DNA of 64,000 bases. Source: Hylemonella gracilis str. Niagara R. GTDB taxonomy: Bacteria; Pseudomonadota; Gammaproteobacteria; Burkholderiales; Burkholderiaceae_C. The position numbers were made by a program, and so were the translations under genes. The notes beneath the pieces are model-generated. The model did not search any database and had not been told where the DNA came from. It saw only the letters and a list, made by a program, of their open reading frames with translations. The DNA is taken from contig NZ_JEMG01000001.1 in assembly GCF_000600295.1 (NCBI RefSeq), forward strand, positions 3,322,311 through 3,386,310. Direction: 5' to 3'. Below are positions 28,944 through 36,938 of this stretch, in pieces; the stretch's first letter is position 1, and the number at the start of each line of letters is the position of its first letter.

Positions 28944-29166
28944 GTCTGTCTCCTTCTGATGTATGGAACGGTGGCTGCGGTCTGCCGGCGCCATCCCTCT
29001 CTTGTTCGTGCGTGGCGCTCTGTGCACGCGTCATGCGCGTTACCGCAGGGCGCCCATTCTGGTGAGGAAATGCGCACGTCCCGGTACCCTCAGGCCATCC
29101 ATCGATACTTTCATGCGCCATCTACCCTGGTGCTATCCCTAGGATGCGCATGGAACCGTGCATCTC

Positions 29167-29200
29167 AAAAAAAACCGCCGCAGGAGACTGCGGCGGTTTT
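29167..29200 (-). terminator. Terminator downstream of the metallo-hydrolase gene
   Basis: ACCGCCGCAG pairs with CTGCGGCGGT around GAGA. Leftward it is followed by eight T and rightward by four, so it mainly ends the leftward gene at 29224. Confidence 0.88.
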
Positions 29201-29223
29201 GTGCTGACGCCGAACGAAACCGC

Positions 29224-30207
29224 TCAGGCCACCGGCTTGAAGTCGTAACCCTGGCCCAGGGCCTCGATGCGGCCGAAGGCCGGGAAGGGGAAGTGGAAGC
29301 CACCCGCCAGGGTCTTGTCCTTCACGACCGCCTCGAACACCCGGCGGCGGGTCTGGCGCGCTTCCTCGGGGTTCATGTCGAAAACCACGGCCCAGTCGGG
29401 GTTGCGGGCGAAGAGCTGGGGCACATTGGTCAGGTCAGCCAGGTACATGAACTTCTGGCCCCGGCTTTGGGCCGTGACCGTGACCATGCCCGGCGTATGA
29501 CCGTAGGCTGCGTCGGTGCGGATGCCGGGCAGCAGTTCCTGGCCGGCCTGGAACGGGACCAGTTGGTCCGGCCCCAGCCCGCCAAAGACCCGGCGCACGT
29601 TCTGGAACGCGCCCTTGGCCGAGGCCGGGGCGGCCTCCATCTTGGCGTCGTCCATCCAGAAGGCATGCTCCACGGCCGGCACCATGATCTTGGCCTTGGG
29701 GAAGACCAGTTGTCCGGCCTTGTTGCGCAGGCCGTTGATGTGGTCGCCATGGTGGTGACTGATGACCACGGTGTCGATGTCCTCCACCTTGAAGCCGGCC
29801 GCGTTCAGATTGCCCACCAGACGCCCGGTGGTCGGCGGTCCGTTGTCGGCGAAGCCGGTGTCGATCAGCACGCGACGCCCACCCGCGACGATCAGGAAGG
29901 CGGTGTAGGGCACGTCCACGTATTCGGTGGGCAGGTTCTGCGAGCGCAGCAGCTCCTGCACCTCGGCCAGCGGCGCGTTGCGCACGAACTCGGCCTGCAG
30001 GGCACGGCGCACCACACCGTCGTTGAGCGCGATGACCTCGAAGTCACCGACCTTCTGCTTGCGGTAGCCCACCTGGACCACACTGGGTGCGCCGAAGTCC
30101 TGGGCCTGGGCCTGCAAAGGCAGCAAGGACACGCCGAGGTAGGTGGCCATGGAAGCCGCGGCAGCCGCGCCGCCTCCGACCAACAGATCACGTCGACTCA
30201 TCTTCAT
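29224..30207 (-). CDS. Tat-exported MBL-fold metallo-hydrolase
   Basis: The 327-residue protein carries a twin-arginine signal (SRRDLLVGGGAAAAA, residues 4-18) and an Ala-rich stretch to about residue 36, so it is exported folded to the periplasm. The zinc-site motif HHHGDH is at residues 151-156, with GHTPGM downstream. It is similar to lactonase/quorum-quenching and alkylsulfatase-like MBL proteins, but the substrate is not clear. ATG 30207 follows AGGAG by eight bases; the longer frame to 30525 is non-coding in character. It is a single-gene unit with its own terminator. Confidence 0.88.
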   Translation of the reverse strand: MKMSRRDLLVGGGAAAAASMATYLGVSLLPLQAQAQDFGAPSVVQVGYRKQKVGDFEVIALNDGVVRRALQAEFVRNAPLAEVQELLRSQNLPTEYVDVPYTAFLIVAGGRRVLIDTGFADNGPPTTGRLVGNLNAAGFKVEDIDTVVISHHHGDHINGLRNKAGQLVFPKAKIMVPAVEHAFWMDDAKMEAAPASAKGAFQNVRRVFGGLGPDQLVPFQAGQELLPGIRTDAAYGHTPGMVTVTAQSRGQKFMYLADLTNVPQLFARNPDWAVVFDMNPEEARQTRRRVFEAVVKDKTLAGGFHFPFPAFGRIEALGQGYDFKPVA

Positions 30208-30334
30208 GGGTATCGCTCCTAGGTTTGGGGTTGGAAGAAACCGGCGAATGCTGAAGCAAGCCATGCCAGCGCGCAAGTTGCATCTCGGCAAAGGCCCGCG
30301 CGGCGTGGGGAGACGCGGTTCAAGGCCAGCCCCG

Positions 30335-30360
30335 CTGCGGCAGCAGGGCCTGCAGCTGCG
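30335..30360 (+). repeat. 26-bp direct repeat, left copy (upstream of CPBP gene)
   Basis: This stretch is identical to 31237-31262. It lies 36 bases before the CPBP-protease start. Confidence 0.75.
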
Positions 30361-30396
30361 ACTTGCTAGACTGCGCGCCTTTTCAAGAAAGGTGCC

Positions 30397-31158
30397 ATGC
30401 CGCTCCTGCATTTGCGCTTGCTGCTCCCCACTCTCACGCTCGCCTTGGGCACCGGCCTGGGTTTCATCCAGCCCATCGGCCTGCTGCTGGGCAGTGCTTT
30501 CGTCATCGTCCTTCTGGTCGGACAAGCGCGTCTGCCGGACTGGTTATGGCTGCCTATGATCCTGCTCGGCGGCATCGCCCTGGCAGCACACCTCGTACCC
30601 GGTTTCAGCACCTGGCAACTGTGGCAGCCGCGCCTCATCAGCACGGACGCGACGCCTTACGCTCTGCGCCTGTCCTGGGACAAGCTGCTGCTGGGCACTG
30701 CCCTGCTCGCCTGGTGGTTGGGGCAAGCACACAGGTCTGTCATTTCGCTGAAGCATGCCTGGCTGACATGCATCGCCACCTTGCTGCTCATGCCTCTGCT
30801 GGCCATGGCGCTGGGCCTGGTCGCTTGGCAACCCAAATGGCCGCAGGGCCTGCTCTTGTGGCTGGCGGTCAATCTCGGTGTAGCGGTGCTGGCGGAGGAA
30901 TTGCTGTTTCGCGGTCTGTTGCAGACTGCCCTGATCAAGCGCCTGGGCGTCTGGCCTGGCTTGCTGTTGGCGGCGGGCCTGTTCGGTGCGGCCCACCTGC
31001 CTTTCAACGCACTATTTGCCGTGGTGGCGACCTGCGCAGGCCTCGGCTACGGCCTGGCCTTTCACTACAGCGGCCGCCTGAGCCTGGCCATCGCGCTGCA
31101 CGCAGCGGTCAATCTTCTGCATATCTTGCTGTTGAGCTATCCGTTACGTTTGGCGTGA
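30397..31158 (+). CDS. CPBP-family intramembrane metalloprotease (ABI/Rce1-like)
   Basis: The 253-residue polytopic membrane protein has the CPBP motifs: AEELLFRGLLQ (EEXXXR, about residue 168), the His of GAAHLPFN, and LHAAVNLLH near the C-terminus. These residues bind the metal or act as the glutamate protease site in Rce1-like enzymes. In bacteria such proteins are often linked to bacteriocin immunity or membrane-protein processing. The gene stands alone, opposite to both neighbours, and is flanked by a 26-bp direct repeat. Its role cannot be inferred further. Confidence 0.85.
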   Translation: MPLLHLRLLLPTLTLALGTGLGFIQPIGLLLGSAFVIVLLVGQARLPDWLWLPMILLGGIALAAHLVPGFSTWQLWQPRLISTDATPYALRLSWDKLLLGTALLAWWLGQAHRSVISLKHAWLTCIATLLLMPLLAMALGLVAWQPKWPQGLLLWLAVNLGVAVLAEELLFRGLLQTALIKRLGVWPGLLLAAGLFGAAHLPFNALFAVVATCAGLGYGLAFHYSGRLSLAIALHAAVNLLHILLLSYPLRLA

Positions 31159-31197
31159 CGGCAATGCGGTAAGGCGTCCAGCCGCATATCGATGGCT

Positions 31198-31857
31198 TCA
31201 GCGTCGAGATCCCGCCATTCCCATTGCGGGCATCCACTGCGGCAGCAGGGCCTGCAGCTGCGCACCCAGCCGCTCGGGCTGCGTGCAGTGGATCGCCTGC
31301 CAGCCCAGGCCACGCGCGGCCTCGACGTTGGCCTGCATGTCGTCGATGAAAACGGTGCGGGCTGGCTCCAGACCGTGGCGGGACTCGAGCAGGCGGTAGA
31401 TTTCCGCTTGCGGCTTGGCCAGTTGCACGTCGCCCGAGAAGATGCCGCCGTCGAACCAGCCGATGAATTCGTGCCGCTGCTCCAGCACCCGCGCATAAGG
31501 TGCCGGCATGTTGGACAGGTAATACAGCCGCAGGTCACCGGCAGCGTCGCGCCGTTCGCGCAGGCGCGCCAGCAAGGCCACCGTGGCGTCGATGGGGGCG
31601 AGCCGTTCGCCGATGGGCGCGAGCAAATCATGCAGCGCATCGCCCGGCAGGGACAGGCGCGCCGCGATGCGTGCGACCGCCTCGTCCAGCGCGTGGTCGC
31701 CGCGGTCGAAGCCCTGCCAATCCTCGTGATGGAACAGGGACCGCGCCAGGTCCTCCGCCGCCTGCGCGGTGGGCGTGAGGTGCGGAAAATGGCGCCGCAC
31801 CAGCTCGGCCGGCTGCCAGGTGAACAGCACTGCGCCGAAATCGAAGACGATGTTCAT
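31198..31857 (-). CDS. HAD-family hydrolase (YihX-like)
   Basis: The 219-residue HAD subfamily IA protein begins MNIVFDFGAVLF. The nucleophile Asp6 is followed by F-G rather than a second Asp, the pattern seen in YihX (alpha-glucose-1-phosphate phosphatase). Motif II is YYLSNMP, motif III Lys is in QLAKPQAEIY and motif IV is TVFIDDMQANVEAA. The ATG overlaps the pgi stop by four bases (31854-31857), so it is translationally coupled to pgi, consistent with a sugar-phosphate phosphatase. The 3' part contains the right copy of the 26-bp repeat. Confidence 0.85.
   Translation of the reverse strand: MNIVFDFGAVLFTWQPAELVRRHFPHLTPTAQAAEDLARSLFHHEDWQGFDRGDHALDEAVARIAARLSLPGDALHDLLAPIGERLAPIDATVALLARLRERRDAAGDLRLYYLSNMPAPYARVLEQRHEFIGWFDGGIFSGDVQLAKPQAEIYRLLESRHGLEPARTVFIDDMQANVEAARGLGWQAIHCTQPERLGAQLQALLPQWMPAMGMAGSRR
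31237..31262 (+). repeat. 26-bp direct repeat, right copy (inside the HAD gene)
   Basis: Identical to 30335-30360. On the leftward strand it encodes AQLQALLPQ near the C-terminus of the HAD hydrolase, so this copy is probably the ancestral one. Confidence 0.75.
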
Positions 31858-33452
31858 GCGCGCAGCCGCGCCAGCAAGCCCGCTGTCGAGCCGTCCAGGC
31901 CACTCGCGTCGCCGCTGGTCAGACGCGGCTCGATGTCCAGGGCCAGCACCTTGCCCAGCTCGACACCGAACTGGTCGAAGCTGTTGATGCCCCAGAGCGC
32001 GCCGGCCGCGAACACGCGGTGCTCGTAGAGTGCGATCAGCGCGCCCAGGCTTTCGGGCGTCAGCGCCTCCAGCAGCAGGAAAGTGCTGGGCCGGTTGCCC
32101 GGCATGTGACGGTGGCCGTCCTCGGTATGACGGCCCTGCATGAAGGCTTGCGCCTGCGCCAGCGCGTTGGCCAGCAGCTTGACGTGGTGACCGGGCAGAT
32201 CGTGCAGGGCACGCTTGACGGCCACGAACTCCATGGGGATCACGTCGCTGCCCTGGTGCAACATCTGGAAGTAAGCGTGCTGGCCGTTGGCCGCCGGTTC
32301 GCCCCAGACCACGGGCGCGGTGGCATAGGGCAGGGTCTCGCCCGCCATGTCCACGCGCTTGCCATTGCTCTCCATCGCCAGCTGCTGCAGGTAGGCCGGC
32401 AGGCAGCTCAGCCCGCTGTGGTAAGGCGCGATGTTGCGGCTGCCGAAGCCGTGGAAATTGCGGTGCCAGATGTCGAGCAAGGCCATGCGCACGGGCAGGT
32501 TTTTTTCCAGCGGAGCCTCGCGAAAATGCCGGTCCATCGCATGCGCGCCCGCGAGCAGGGCGCGGAAGCGCTCGGCCCCCACGGCGATGGCGATCATCAG
32601 CCCGATGGACGACCACATGGAATAACGCCCGCCGACCCAGTCCCAGAATGGGAAGGTGCGTGTGGCACCGAAGGCCGCGGCCGCCGCGGTGTTGCTGGTC
32701 AGGGCGCAGAAGTGGCGCTCCATGTAGCGCGCCATGTCCGCCGGGTTGCGCGGTTCGTCGTGGTAGCCGATCTTGCCCAGGAACCAGTCCCGCGCCGTGC
32801 AGGCATTGGTCATGGTCTCCATGGTCGTGAAAGTCTTGGAGGCCACGAGGAACACGGTGCGCTCGGGCCGCAGGCTGCGCAACACGGCGCTCAGTTCATG
32901 CCCGTCCACGCTGGAGACGAAGTGGTAACGCTTGCGGTGGTCCACGTACGGGTCCAGCGCCTGCACGGCCAGCAGTGGGCCGAGGTCCGAGCCGCCGATG
33001 CCGATGTTGACCACGTCGGTGATGTCGGCGTCCGTGCGCACCGACTCGGCGTAGGCCAACATGGCGTCCAGCACGGTGTGCACCTCGGTGAGGGCGGGGC
33101 GCAGGCTGTCTGGCAGGCCCAGGGCCGCGCTGCGCGGATGGCGCAGCAGCCAGTGCATGGCCGCGCGGTCCTCGGTGCGGTTGACGTGCTCGCCCGCGAA
33201 CATGGCGTCGCGCTGGGCTTCCAGACCGCACTGGCGCGCCAGCTCGGTCAGGGCGTCGTTGATCTCATCGTCCACCAGGTTCTTGGACAGGTCGGCGAAG
33301 ACCTGGGGCGCCTGCAGGCTGTAGCGCTCGAAGCGCCCGGCATCGCGCGCGAAGGCCTCGCGCAGATCCAGGGCGCGGCCCTGGCGTTCGTACAGATCCT
33401 GCAACAGGCCCCAGGCAGGCGCGCGGTCACAGCGCGTGGCTTGCGTCGTCAA
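31854..33452 (-). CDS. pgi: Glucose-6-phosphate isomerase
   Basis: The 532-residue enzyme interconverts glucose-6-phosphate and fructose-6-phosphate. Family signatures are present: VVNIGIGGSDLGPLLAVQAL (about 145-164), VASKTFTTMETMTNA, GRYSMWSSIGLMIAIAVGAE, and the C-terminal GINSFDQFGVELGK. The start is TTG at 33452, with GAAGGGG six bases before it; no ATG fits the conserved N-terminus. It lies 25 bases after the transaldolase stop, so carbon from the polyol cluster (as fructose-6-phosphate) could be handled here. Confidence 0.97.
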   Translation of the reverse strand: MTTQATRCDRAPAWGLLQDLYERQGRALDLREAFARDAGRFERYSLQAPQVFADLSKNLVDDEINDALTELARQCGLEAQRDAMFAGEHVNRTEDRAAMHWLLRHPRSAALGLPDSLRPALTEVHTVLDAMLAYAESVRTDADITDVVNIGIGGSDLGPLLAVQALDPYVDHRKRYHFVSSVDGHELSAVLRSLRPERTVFLVASKTFTTMETMTNACTARDWFLGKIGYHDEPRNPADMARYMERHFCALTSNTAAAAAFGATRTFPFWDWVGGRYSMWSSIGLMIAIAVGAERFRALLAGAHAMDRHFREAPLEKNLPVRMALLDIWHRNFHGFGSRNIAPYHSGLSCLPAYLQQLAMESNGKRVDMAGETLPYATAPVVWGEPAANGQHAYFQMLHQGSDVIPMEFVAVKRALHDLPGHHVKLLANALAQAQAFMQGRHTEDGHRHMPGNRPSTFLLLEALTPESLGALIALYEHRVFAAGALWGINSFDQFGVELGKVLALDIEPRLTSGDASGLDGSTAGLLARLRA

Positions 33453-33477
33453 TGCGGTCCCCTTCTTTTGTTTGAAT

Positions 33478-34425
33478 TCAAACGGTCTGGATCAGTTGCT
33501 CAAGCTTCACCGCGTCGGCGGCGAAGGCGCGGATGCCCTCGGCCAGTTTTTCGGTGGCCATGGCGTCCTCGTTGAGCGCGTAGCGGAAACCCGCTTCGTC
33601 GTACAACACGGGCGACAAATCCAGCGCGCGCGCGGCGGCCGGATCCAGGTGGCGGGTCACCGGGGCCTCGCTGGCGGCCAGTTGGGCCAGCAGCTCAGGC
33701 GCGATGGTCAGCAGGTCACAGCCAGCCAACGCGGTGATCTGCCCGACGTTGCGAAAGCTTGCCCCCATGATCTCGGTATGGATGCCGAAGCGCTTGTAGT
33801 GCTCGAAGATGCGACGCACCGAGCGCACGCCGGGGTCGTTGGCCCCCGCGTTCGCGGCCTCGTCCCAGGCAGCGCCCGCGTTTTTCTTGTACCAGTCGTA
33901 GATGCGCCCGACAAAGGGCGAGATCAGCCGCACGCCGGCCTGGCCACAGGCCACGGCCTGGGCAAAGGAAAACAGCAAAGTCAAATTGGTGTGGACACCC
34001 TCGCGCTCCAGCGCTGCTGCGGCCTGGATGCCCTCCCAGGTGGCCGCGACCTTGATGAGCACCCGGCGCGTGTCCACGCCCTCGGCACGGTAGAGCGCGA
34101 GGATGCGCTTCGCCCGCGCCACGGTGGCCGCCACGTCGAAGCTGAGGCGGGCGTCCACCTCGGTCGACACCCGACCCGGAATCAGGGCCAGGATCTCGCG
34201 GCCGAAGCGCACGAGCAGGCGATCGACGATCTCGTCCATCGGCAGGCCCGGATGCCGCGTCACGGTGTCCTTGAGCAGCGGCGCGTAATCCGGCTTCTGC
34301 ACCGCCTTGAGGATGAGGGAGGGATTGGTGGTCGCGTCCTGGGGCGCGTAAGCGGCGAGCTGCCGGAAGTCTCCGGTGTCGGCCACCACCACGGTGTACT
34401 GTCGCAGGGCTTCAAGTTGGTTCAT
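33478..34425 (-). CDS. tal: Transaldolase
   Basis: The 315-residue class I transaldolase transfers a dihydroxyacetone unit in the pentose-phosphate pathway. The Schiff-base Lys is in [17 protein letters not shown] (about residue 129), preceded by the ATTNPSLI motif near residue 31. The start at 34425 gives the canonical [20 protein letters not shown]-terminus; ATG 34437 is the alternative. It is followed closely by pgi on the same strand, forming a small central-carbon operon. Confidence 0.96.
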   Translation of the reverse strand: MNQLEALRQYTVVVADTGDFRQLAAYAPQDATTNPSLILKAVQKPDYAPLLKDTVTRHPGLPMDEIVDRLLVRFGREILALIPGRVSTEVDARLSFDVAATVARAKRILALYRAEGVDTRRVLIKVAATWEGIQAAAALEREGVHTNLTLLFSFAQAVACGQAGVRLISPFVGRIYDWYKKNAGAAWDEAANAGANDPGVRSVRRIFEHYKRFGIHTEIMGASFRNVGQITALAGCDLLTIAPELLAQLAASEAPVTRHLDPAAARALDLSPVLYDEAGFRYALNEDAMATEKLAEGIRAFAADAVKLEQLIQTV

Positions 34426-34498
34426 GGCGGGGCTCATTATGGCCTCGGCGCGTGACCCTTGGGCCGGGGCCTGTTTGCGGCGCGCGTCCGCCCCATGA

Positions 34499-34531
34499 AA
34501 ACGGGCGCCCGATGAGCCATCGGGCGCCCGC
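34499..34531 (-). terminator. Terminator downstream of dadA
   Basis: CGGGCGCCCGATG pairs perfectly with CATCGGGCGCCCG around AGC; leftward it is followed by four T. It ends the riboswitch-controlled dadA transcript. Confidence 0.8.
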
Positions 34532-34569
34532 GTGCGGGACGGCATTCAGACCGTCACGTCATCCGACCT

Positions 34570-35826
34570 TCACGCCGTCTTCAGCGTCGGCGCACTGGTG
34601 GGCACGGCGCCGCCGCTCTGCTGCACCACCTCGGCCACCATGTCGGCTGTCACGGCGCAGAGCGTCCAGCCCAGGTGGCCGTGGCCCGTGTTGTAGAACA
34701 CATTGGCGCGCCGCCCGCGGCCCACGCGGGGCATCATGTCCGGCATCATGGGACGCAGGCCGGCCCAGGGCGTGACCTGACGCGTGCTCACGCCGGGGAA
34801 GCATTGGTTCACCCAGTCCACCAGCGGGCGGATGCGGTCAGCGCGGATGTCCTTGTTGTAGCCGTTGTACTCGGCCGTGCCCGCCACGCGCAGGCGGTCG
34901 GCGCCCAGGCGGCTGGTGACGAGCTTGGCGGCGTCGTCCAGCAGGCTGACATTGGGCGCGGCGGCCTGGCTCGTGGCGTCCTGCAGGTTCACGGTGATGG
35001 AGTAGCCCTTGACCGGGTAGATGTTCACGCGGTCGCCCAGTTGGGAGGCGAAGGCACGGCTCTTGACGCCCGCGCAGACCACCAGACCGTCGAAGCCCAG
35101 CGTCTCTTCACCCTCGCCCGAACGCACCGTCACGCGTGCACGCTGGCCGTCGCTGTCCAGGCGCAGCACTTCCTGTCCGTAGAGGGTCTTCACGCCGCGA
35201 CGCTCGGCGGCGATGGCCAGACCGTTGGTGAACTTGTGGATGTCGCCCGTCGAATCGCTCTCGGTGTAATAGCCCCCGTGGTAGTCACCCGCGAGCGTGG
35301 GTTCGATGGCGCGCATTTCCTCGGGCGTCACCGCGCGGCGCTCCAGGCCGCCAGCGGCCAGCAGCTTGGATACCTTGGCCGCGTTGTCGAATTCCTGCTT
35401 GCTGCGGTAGATGTGCAGGATGCCTTGCTTCTTCAGGTCAAAGTCCAGCCCTTCTGCCTCTGCCCAGGCGAACATGTGCTGGCGCGCGGCGATGGCCAGG
35501 CGCGTGGTTTCGATGGTGTTCTGCTTGTACTTGCCCAGGTTGAAGAGGAACTCGGCGAACCAGCTGAACTTGTGCCAGCTCGGCTTGGGGTTGACCAGCA
35601 GGGGGGCGTCGCTCTTGAGCATCCACTTCAGGCCCTTGATGATGGTCGAGGGATGGTTCCAGACCTCGGCGTTGGAAGCCGAAAGCTGGCCGCCGTTGGC
35701 GTAGGACGTTTCCATGGCCGCGTAGCGGTTTTGTTCGAACAGGGTGACGGAGTAGCCACGCAGCGACAGGGCGTAGGCTGTGGTGACGCCGGTGATGCCG
35801 GCGCCGATGACGGCGATGGTTTTCAT
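34570..35826 (-). CDS. dadA: D-amino-acid dehydrogenase small subunit (DadA)
   Basis: The 418-residue FAD enzyme begins MKTIAVIGAGITGVTTAYAL. It has SYANGGQLSASNAEVW near residue 42, and the C-terminal PWAGLRPMMPDMMPRVG and GHGHLGWTLC typical of DadA. It oxidatively deaminates D-amino acids at the inner membrane, passing electrons to the respiratory chain. The 5' leader carries a tandem glycine riboswitch, so in this organism the enzyme is probably used for glycine or co-regulated with glycine breakdown (inference). The longer frame to 35892 runs into the leader and is rejected. A strong terminator follows. Confidence 0.95.
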   Translation of the reverse strand: MKTIAVIGAGITGVTTAYALSLRGYSVTLFEQNRYAAMETSYANGGQLSASNAEVWNHPSTIIKGLKWMLKSDAPLLVNPKPSWHKFSWFAEFLFNLGKYKQNTIETTRLAIAARQHMFAWAEAEGLDFDLKKQGILHIYRSKQEFDNAAKVSKLLAAGGLERRAVTPEEMRAIEPTLAGDYHGGYYTESDSTGDIHKFTNGLAIAAERRGVKTLYGQEVLRLDSDGQRARVTVRSGEGEETLGFDGLVVCAGVKSRAFASQLGDRVNIYPVKGYSITVNLQDATSQAAAPNVSLLDDAAKLVTSRLGADRLRVAGTAEYNGYNKDIRADRIRPLVDWVNQCFPGVSTRQVTPWAGLRPMMPDMMPRVGRGRRANVFYNTGHGHLGWTLCAVTADMVAEVVQQSGGAVPTSAPTLKTA

Positions 35827-35896
35827 GGAAAGCACTCCAAACGTCGTTGAGGAAGGCGCCAACACATGCCATGCAAGCAATGCATGTGCCATGCGC

Positions 35897-36105
35897 GCCC
35901 CCTCTGTTTGGAACCTGAGAGATTCACGCCGTCATCCGTTGAAGAACGATGAGGCGCTTGCTCCTGCGGTGCACCGCGTTGACGAAACGCAGTGGCTCTT
36001 CAGAGTGTGAATAGATCTTGACCGGTCCTTTTGCCTGAGAGTTTCCGGGGCGGTTGCTCCTTCGGCGCCGTCGCGCGGTGGCGGCGGTCTCTCCCGATCA
36101 AGGGG
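35897..36105 (-). promoter_or_regulatory. Tandem glycine riboswitch in the dadA leader
   Basis: Reading leftward, the first aptamer (about 36105-36019) has GGGAGAGACC, GGAGCAACCGCCC and GGAAACTCTCAGGCAAAAGG, the glycine-aptamer core. A short linker leads to a second aptamer (about 36008-35900) with CTGAAGAGCC, GCAGGAGCAAGCGCC and AATCTCTCAGGTTCC. The dadA ATG is about 70 bases further, after a possible CACATGC/GCATGTG hairpin that could serve as expression platform. Glycine binding normally turns such switches on. The motif match is strong for aptamer 1 and good for aptamer 2. Confidence 0.93.
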
Positions 36106-36302
36106 TGCCACGGATGTGGCTGGACCGGATTCTACCGTGACCACGCCGGATCGGCCAGCGGCACAGGTGTGGCTTCGGTCACAAATGCTCACGATTCGCC
36201 GCGCGCGGTGGCGGCACCGCGATGCGCCACTTAATTTGCGCTTAAGGCTCGGCGCCCAAGATCACGCCATCCCAACCACGCCCCTCGCGCAAAGGATTGC
36301 AC

Positions 36303-36938
36303 ATGCTGGCCCAGGTATCCCACCATCCTTCCAACGGTCTCTCGGTCGCCGCACTGCCCCCGGGCCGGCGGCACCTCGCTGTCCACGCCGTGGACGATGA
36401 AGAGCGCGTTCAGGTCGAACGCTTCATCCACGATGTCTATCTGGAACGTTACGGCGCCCGTGTCCGCCATTTCGCGCCCATGCTGGTCAGCCTGCGCGAC
36501 GAGGCTGGCGACATCAGCGCCGCCGCCGGCTACCGCGTCGCGGACGGCGGCCCGCTGTTCCTGGAGCGTTACCTGTCCGACCCCGTCGAAGCCCTGCTCG
36601 GGCGCGACAGCCCCGCGGGCGTCTCGCGCGCGCGCATCGTCGAGGTAGGCCACCTCTCGGCCGTACAGCCCGGCGCGGGCAAGCGTCTGATCCACCTCAT
36701 GGGGCCACACCTGGCCAGCCTGGACCTGGAATGGGTGGTCAGCACCCTGACGCAGGAACTGCAGCACCTCTTCGTGCGCCTGGGCATCACGCCGCTGGCG
36801 CTGGGCATGGCCGACCCCGCCCAACTCGGCGCCGACGCGGCGGACTGGGGCAGCTACTACGACCACCGTCCGGTGGTCGTGGCCGGCCGCCTCGACCTGG
36901 GCCTGCGCGCGCTCGCCCGGCGCTGGAGCCTGTCATGA
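36303..36938 (+). CDS. Thermostable-hemolysin-family protein, LuxI/GNAT-like layout
   Basis: The 211-residue protein matches the family named after Vibrio delta-VPH thermostable hemolysin. Conserved stretches are FIHDVYLERYGARVRHFAPM, DISAAAGYR, LFLERYLSDPVEALL, and ARIVEVGHLSAVQPGA. By eye, this order resembles acyl-homoserine-lactone synthases and other GNAT-fold acyltransferases (a charged N-terminal region, a strand ending in an Arg, then an E-X-S-R-F-like motif). No signal peptide or membrane helix is visible, which argues against a secreted toxin. The start at ATG 36303 follows AAAGGA; a TTG at 36297 is less likely. It is the first gene of a five-gene coupled operon and overlaps the ligase by four bases. 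Confidence 0.78.
   Translation: MLAQVSHHPSNGLSVAALPPGRRHLAVHAVDDEERVQVERFIHDVYLERYGARVRHFAPMLVSLRDEAGDISAAAGYRVADGGPLFLERYLSDPVEALLGRDSPAGVSRARIVEVGHLSAVQPGAGKRLIHLMGPHLASLDLEWVVSTLTQELQHLFVRLGITPLALGMADPAQLGADAADWGSYYDHRPVVVAGRLDLGLRALARRWSLS

Noticed and set aside
26433..29207. Very long frame on the plus strand opposite the polyol transporter genes
   Set aside because: It is the antisense shadow of three well-supported transporter genes; its composition (His, Gln, Arg, Gly rich) shows no domain.
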